Below, piece after piece: positions 6,786-9,439 of a stretch of 9,439 nucleotides of DNA; within the stretch, counting starts at the first letter, position 1; each line of letters opens with the position of its first letter. This stretch comes from Lachnospiraceae bacterium UBA1066 (GTDB lineage: Bacteria; Bacillota; Clostridia; Lachnospirales; Lachnospiraceae), in NCBI GenBank assembly GCA_002316215.1, contig DCDB01000311.1, positions 1 through 9,439 on the forward strand, given 5' to 3'. The position numbers and the translations under genes were made by a program. The notes below the pieces were generated by a model. That model saw only the letters and a list, made by a program, of their open reading frames with translations. It ran no database searches and was not told the origin of the DNA.

Positions 6786-8342
6786 ATGGCTGTAAAGGTT
6801 TTGATGCTTGTGATCTTTTTTGTGGTGATGATTGCTGTAGGCTGGTACTCGAGGCATCAGGCGAAGACGGTGGACGGCTTCGTTCTGGGAGGAAGAAATG
6901 TCGGGCCGTGGCTTTCGGCGTTTGCCTATGGGACTTCTTATTTTTCCGCCGTTATCTTCGTCGGATATGCCGGACAGTTCGGCTGGAAATACGGTCTTGC
7001 TTCGACATGGATCGGCATTGGAAATGCAGTGATCGGCAGTCTTCTTGCCTGGGTGGTCTTAGGACGCCGGACACGTATCATGACGAAATCTCTGCATGCC
7101 GCGACGATGCCTGCATTTTTTGAGAAAAGATATCACTCCAAGTCCCTGAAAATCGTGGCGTCGGTTATTATTTTCGTTTTTCTTGTTCCCTATACAGCAT
7201 CGGTTTACAACGGCCTGTCCAAGCTTTTCAATCTGGCCTTTAATATTCCGTACGTCTGGTGTGTTGTCGGAATGGCAGTTCTGACCTGCGTGTATGTCCT
7301 TCTCGGCGGTTACATGGCTACAGCCTGGAACGATTTTATCCAGGGAATTATCATGCTGATCGGTATATGCTGTGTCATCGGCGCGGTCTTAAGCGGTCAC
7401 GGCGGCTTTATGTCCGCCGTCCGTCAGCTGGCTGAAATCCCGAGCGATAACCCGCTTACACAGGGACAGCCGGGAGCCTTTGCTTCATTTTTCGGAACGG
7501 ATCCGGCCGGCCTTCTGGGCGTTGTCATACTGACCTCTCTCGGGACCTGGGGATTGCCGCAGATGGTTCAGAAGTTCTATGCAATTAAGTCGGAAAAGGC
7601 GATTGCGACAGGAACGGTTATATCAACGGCTTTTGCGGTCGTTATTGCGGGCGGCTCGTATTTCTTAGGCGGCTTCGCAAGGCTTATTGATGCGTCACAG
7701 GTTACGAAGACGGCCGCGGACGGCACAGCCAGTATCATGTACGATTCAATCATGCCGACGCTTTTAAAAGATCTTCCGGATCTTCTTATGGGCATCCTGA
7801 TAGTTCTTGTCATGAGTGCGTCGATGTCGACGCTTTCGTCTCTTGTTCTTACCTCCAGTTCGACGTTCACGCTGGATTTCTTAAAAGGCGCTGTTTTTAA
7901 GGAAATGAAAGAAAATACGCAGCTTCTGTTCCTGCGTATCCTCGTTGTGGTTTTCATCGTGCTGTCAGTCGTCCTTGCTATCAACCCGCCGACTTTTATC
8001 GCCCAGCTCATGGGTATTTCCTGGGGTGCTTTGGCCGGGGCTTTCCTCGCTCCGTTTATGTATGGCCTCTATATGAAACGCGTGACGCCGGCGGCTGTAT
8101 GGGCTTCTTTCATTTTCGGAGTCGGTTTTACGGTTTTAAATATCTTCACGAAGGCAGTTAACCCGATTAACGCCGGAGCAATCGCGATGCTCGGCGGACT
8201 TATCATCGTGCCGCTTGTCAGCCTTATTACGCCGAAAATGGACAAGGCAGAGGTTGAGGGAATCTTCAGCTGCTACGATACGGAAGTGGAAACCAAAGTG
8301 AAGAACATCCTGCCGGAAGAGACAGAGGAAACACTGGGGTAA
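6786..8342 (+). CDS. sodium:solute symporter family (SSS) transporter, substrate unknown
   Basis: A 518-residue inner-membrane carrier of the sodium/solute symporter family, with about 13 hydrophobic segments starting at residue 4. Family hallmarks are the early DGFVLGGRNVGPWLSAFAYG (30-49), the signature LGGYMATAWNDFIQG (173-187), LGTWGLPQMVQKFYA (252-266), and a serine-rich helix at 344-360 (SASMSTLSSLVLTSSST) where this fold places its second sodium site. Substrates in this family range from proline and pantothenate to short organic acids and sugars; the sequence does not let me choose. The ATG at 6786 has the SD GGGAGG at 6775-6780, five bases upstream; an in-frame TTG at 6771 is upstream of that SD and unlikely. 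The last 13 codons (KNILPEETEETLG) form the first unit of the downstream 43-bp array. Confidence 0.9.
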   Translation: MAVKVLMLVIFFVVMIAVGWYSRHQAKTVDGFVLGGRNVGPWLSAFAYGTSYFSAVIFVGYAGQFGWKYGLASTWIGIGNAVIGSLLAWVVLGRRTRIMTKSLHAATMPAFFEKRYHSKSLKIVASVIIFVFLVPYTASVYNGLSKLFNLAFNIPYVWCVVGMAVLTCVYVLLGGYMATAWNDFIQGIIMLIGICCVIGAVLSGHGGFMSAVRQLAEIPSDNPLTQGQPGAFASFFGTDPAGLLGVVILTSLGTWGLPQMVQKFYAIKSEKAIATGTVISTAFAVVIAGGSYFLGGFARLIDASQVTKTAADGTASIMYDSIMPTLLKDLPDLLMGILIVLVMSASMSTLSSLVLTSSSTFTLDFLKGAVFKEMKENTQLLFLRILVVVFIVLSVVLAINPPTFIAQLMGISWGALAGAFLAPFMYGLYMKRVTPAAVWASFIFGVGFTVLNIFTKAVNPINAGAIAMLGGLIIVPLVSLITPKMDKAEVEGIFSCYDTEVETKVKNILPEETEETLG

Positions 8343-8468
8343 GAAGTATATTCTGTCGGAAGGGACGGAGGAAACACTGGGGTAAGAAGTATATTCTGTC
8401 GGAATGGGCGGAGAAAACACTGGGGTAAGAAGCATATTCTGCCGGAATGGGCGGAGGAAACACTGGGG
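8301..8468 (+). repeat. 43-bp tandem repeats formed from the 3' end of the symporter gene
   Basis: Unit A, 8301-8340, is the coding end of the symporter and is 3 bp shorter than the others. Units B (8341-8383), C (8384-8426) and D (8427-8468) follow directly. Each holds the GAAACACTGGGG or AAAACACTGGGG core, with TAAGAAG at unit junctions. Read in its own frame, B gives KKYILSEGTEETLG-stop and C gives KKYILSEWAEKTLG-stop, clearly related to the protein's C-terminus. Since 43 is not a multiple of three, each unit is shifted by one frame. B-to-D differences change amino acids in that frame, so coding constraint is not apparent. Shorter TAAGA remnants continue at 8487, 8511 and 8543. No gene was seen between 8343 and 8687. 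Confidence 0.93.
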
Positions 8469-8559
8469 AAAAAGAATACCTTAGTGTAAGAGAAAGAAGA
8501 AATATTGGCATAAGAGTCATTTTTTCGACATAAAAATTGAGATAAGAATCAGAAGTTCG

Positions 8560-8605
8560 AAAATACGCCAGGCAGGGAAAGAAGATTTCCTGTTTGGCGT
8601 ATTTT
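8560..8605. terminator. bidirectional terminator between convergent symporter and thioesterase genes
   Basis: AAAATACGCCA at 8560-8570 pairs perfectly with TGGCGTATTTT at 8595-8605. Pairing continues inward for nine more base pairs, three of them G-U, to a loop at 8580-8585. The stem ends in a T run on each strand (TTTT at 8602-8605 on plus, and the complement of 8560-8563 on minus), so it can stop transcription from both sides. A second weak hairpin (AATAACC 8616-8622 with GGTTATT 8639-8645) lies closer to the thioesterase and lacks a T tract. Confidence 0.85.
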
Positions 8606-8687
8606 ATGGGAGTACAATAACCTTATACTGCTTCAAATGGTTATTCTTTGAAAAATTCACAGACTTATCTGCTACAGTAGATACCTG

Positions 8688-9149
8688 TCAGGCCTTCTGC
8701 TCCCGGTACGGGTCGTCACTGATGTTGGCGCGTTCGTAGGAATTCGGGAATCTGGATCTCATTTTATAACCGTTGGAGGTGATTTTGGCAACTTGGGTTC
8801 CGAGGTTATCCGTGATGTCAACTTCATAGAAATTTGTCCTGTTTCCTTCGGTGATGCATTTTGCTTCGGCGAAAAGTTTTTCGCCCTTGGCGGCATTAAG
8901 GAAGCTGATCTGGCTTGCCAGCGTTACGGTGAGCGGACGGTCAAAGTTTGCGGCTACAGCGAAGGCGAAATCTGCCATCGTGAAGAGAACGCCGCCCATG
9001 ACGGTGTTTGCAGCGTTCAGGTGCCGCTGCTCAATCTTAAGAGAAACGACAGCATGGTGCAGCGATACTTCTTCGATTTCAATTCCCGTCGTAGAAGTCG
9101 CATATACATCATGTTTGAAGAATTCTTTGGCTCTTTCCAGATTTGTCAT
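8688..9149 (-). CDS. PaaI-type hotdog-fold acyl-CoA thioesterase
   Basis: A predicted cytoplasmic thioesterase of 153 residues with a single hotdog domain, the usual size for the PaaI/4HBT superfamily, which hydrolyses acyl- or aryl-CoA esters. The diagnostic helix is HLNAANTVMGGVLFTMADFA (43-62): Asp60 is the likely catalytic acid, and Met51 takes the place of the histidine in the HGG version. The central strands VTLASQISFLNAAKG and NFYEVDITDNLGTQVAKIT follow the family pattern. I chose the ATG at 9149 because MTNLERAKEFF begins where the family begins. A GTG at 9219-9221 would add 24 residues but overlaps a candidate -10 box. The SD is weak (GCGGGG, about six bases upstream). The substrate is unknown. 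Proximity to iorAB suggests, but does not show, arylacetyl-CoA. Confidence 0.85.
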   Translation of the reverse strand: MTNLERAKEFFKHDVYATSTTGIEIEEVSLHHAVVSLKIEQRHLNAANTVMGGVLFTMADFAFAVAANFDRPLTVTLASQISFLNAAKGEKLFAEAKCITEGNRTNFYEVDITDNLGTQVAKITSNGYKMRSRFPNSYERANISDDPYREQKA

Positions 9150-9162
9150 TTTAATCCCCGCT

Positions 9163-9190
9163 TTCACAATCCCTGCTTTGGTTGTATAAT
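9163..9190 (+). promoter_or_regulatory. plus-strand promoter-like sequence directed at the right-edge repeats
   Basis: TTCACA at 9163-9168 (5 of 6) and a perfect TATAAT at 9185-9190 are 16 bases apart, predicting a start near 9197. It points rightwards, away from the thioesterase, into a region with no gene and with hairpin repeats. It would drive either a non-coding RNA or a gene beyond the window. Confidence 0.4.
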
Positions 9191-9211
9191 GGGGCGCAGG
9201 GCTTTCTGAAT

Positions 9212-9220
9212 ATTTTAACA
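9212..9220 (-). promoter_or_regulatory. extended -10 promoter candidate for the thioesterase gene
   Basis: On the minus strand this reads TGTTAAAAT, an extended -10 element (TGn plus TAAAAT, 5 of 6). No convincing -35 box was found 16-18 bases upstream. The predicted start is near 9205, giving a leader of about 56 bases before the ATG at 9149. This disfavours the GTG at 9219-9221. Confidence 0.4.
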
Positions 9221-9302
9221 CATTTGGAAGCTAAATGGCAGTCGCCTTGACGATGTTGCTCACAGTTCAGAGTTAGTTATGGGACGAGATTTTTGAAAGT
9301 TC

Positions 9303-9439
9303 GGAATTACCCGTAAAGTTGGAAGAAATCAAGGCTTTACGGGAGTCCCGAGCGCAGGAACTCCGGCAGGAGTCCGGGATTACCCGTAAGAGGGAAAGAA
9401 ATTAAGATTTTCGGGTAGCCCGGGGTCTGGGACATCCGA
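9303..9439 (+). repeat. 73-bp hairpin-forming tandem repeat, truncated by the window edge
   Basis: Two imperfect copies begin at 9303 and 9377 (73-bp period measured from the shared ATTACCCGTAA). The second is cut off at 9439. Each contains an inverted repeat: CCCGTAAAG 9310-9318 with CTTTACGGG 9335-9343, perfect over 9 bp with a 16-base loop; and TACCCGTAA 9381-9389 with TTTCGGGTA 9409-9417, one mismatch. Between them ACTCC 9360-9364 pairs with GGAGT 9369-9373. Bases 9222-9302 show no gene and no clear structure except GGGAC at 9281-9285, which could pair with GTCCC at 9345-9349. Confidence 0.75.

Noticed and set aside
8343..8489. Extension of the symporter protein through the repeats by stop read-through
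   Set aside because: The 43-bp unit shifts frame in each copy, so read-through would give mostly unrelated residues until unit D.
8266..8520. Minus-strand proline/serine-rich repeated open frame over the 43-bp array
   Set aside because: The periodicity comes from the repeats, it is antisense to the symporter end, and it has no initiation signal.
8793..9209. Plus-strand open frames opposite the thioesterase
   Set aside because: The minus-strand product carries a clear hotdog signature; the plus-strand frames show no motif or SD.

Overview
The window looks like chromosomal DNA of an anaerobic member of the Bacillota, most likely class Clostridia and Lachnospiraceae-like. This is an inference from the purine-rich Shine-Dalgarno (SD) sites, moderate GC content, a YtgP/SpoVB-type MurJ, and a ferredoxin-dependent indolepyruvate oxidoreductase. 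I cannot name a genus. No phage, insertion sequence, tRNA, rRNA or CRISPR array was seen; the genes are ordinary metabolic and housekeeping genes, and the unusual content lies between them.

Layout. Bases 1-132 are the possible 3' end of an unidentified gene. Six same-strand genes follow: hisH and hisF (imidazole glycerol phosphate synthase, histidine and purine link), ung (uracil-DNA glycosylase), a MurJ/SpoVB-type lipid flippase, and iorA and iorB (indolepyruvate:ferredoxin oxidoreductase). hisH/hisF, flippase/iorA (by the longer iorA start) and iorA/iorB overlap or touch. The ung-flippase gap is 51 bases, and only the hisF-ung gap (247 bases) is large. No terminator is visible until a strong hairpin at 6704-6745, so 143-6473 could be one long transcription unit or two. 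A sodium:solute symporter with its own promoter follows (6786-8342), then a bidirectional terminator (8560-8605), then a convergent PaaI-type hotdog thioesterase on the minus strand (8688-9149). Bases 9222-9439 hold no gene that I can support.

How the genes fit together. HisH releases ammonia from glutamine for HisF. IorAB oxidatively decarboxylates arylpyruvates from aromatic amino acids to aryl-acetyl-CoA, reducing ferredoxin. The nearby thioesterase could hydrolyse such CoA esters and the symporter could move an organic acid or amino acid, but that link rests on proximity only.

Most notable signal. All four sizeable non-coding gaps carry a short tandem repeat array, and the four are unrelated in sequence and unit length: 36 bp after hisF, 29-30 bp after iorB, 43 bp after the symporter, and 73 bp (hairpin-forming) at the right edge. 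The 43-bp units are duplicated copies of the 3' end of the symporter gene, stop codon included. The 36-bp units are in frame with hisF just past its stop and alternate in an A-B-A-B pattern. I also see a promoter whose predicted start lies inside a terminator stem upstream of the symporter, and a promoter so close to hisH that its mRNA may be leaderless.
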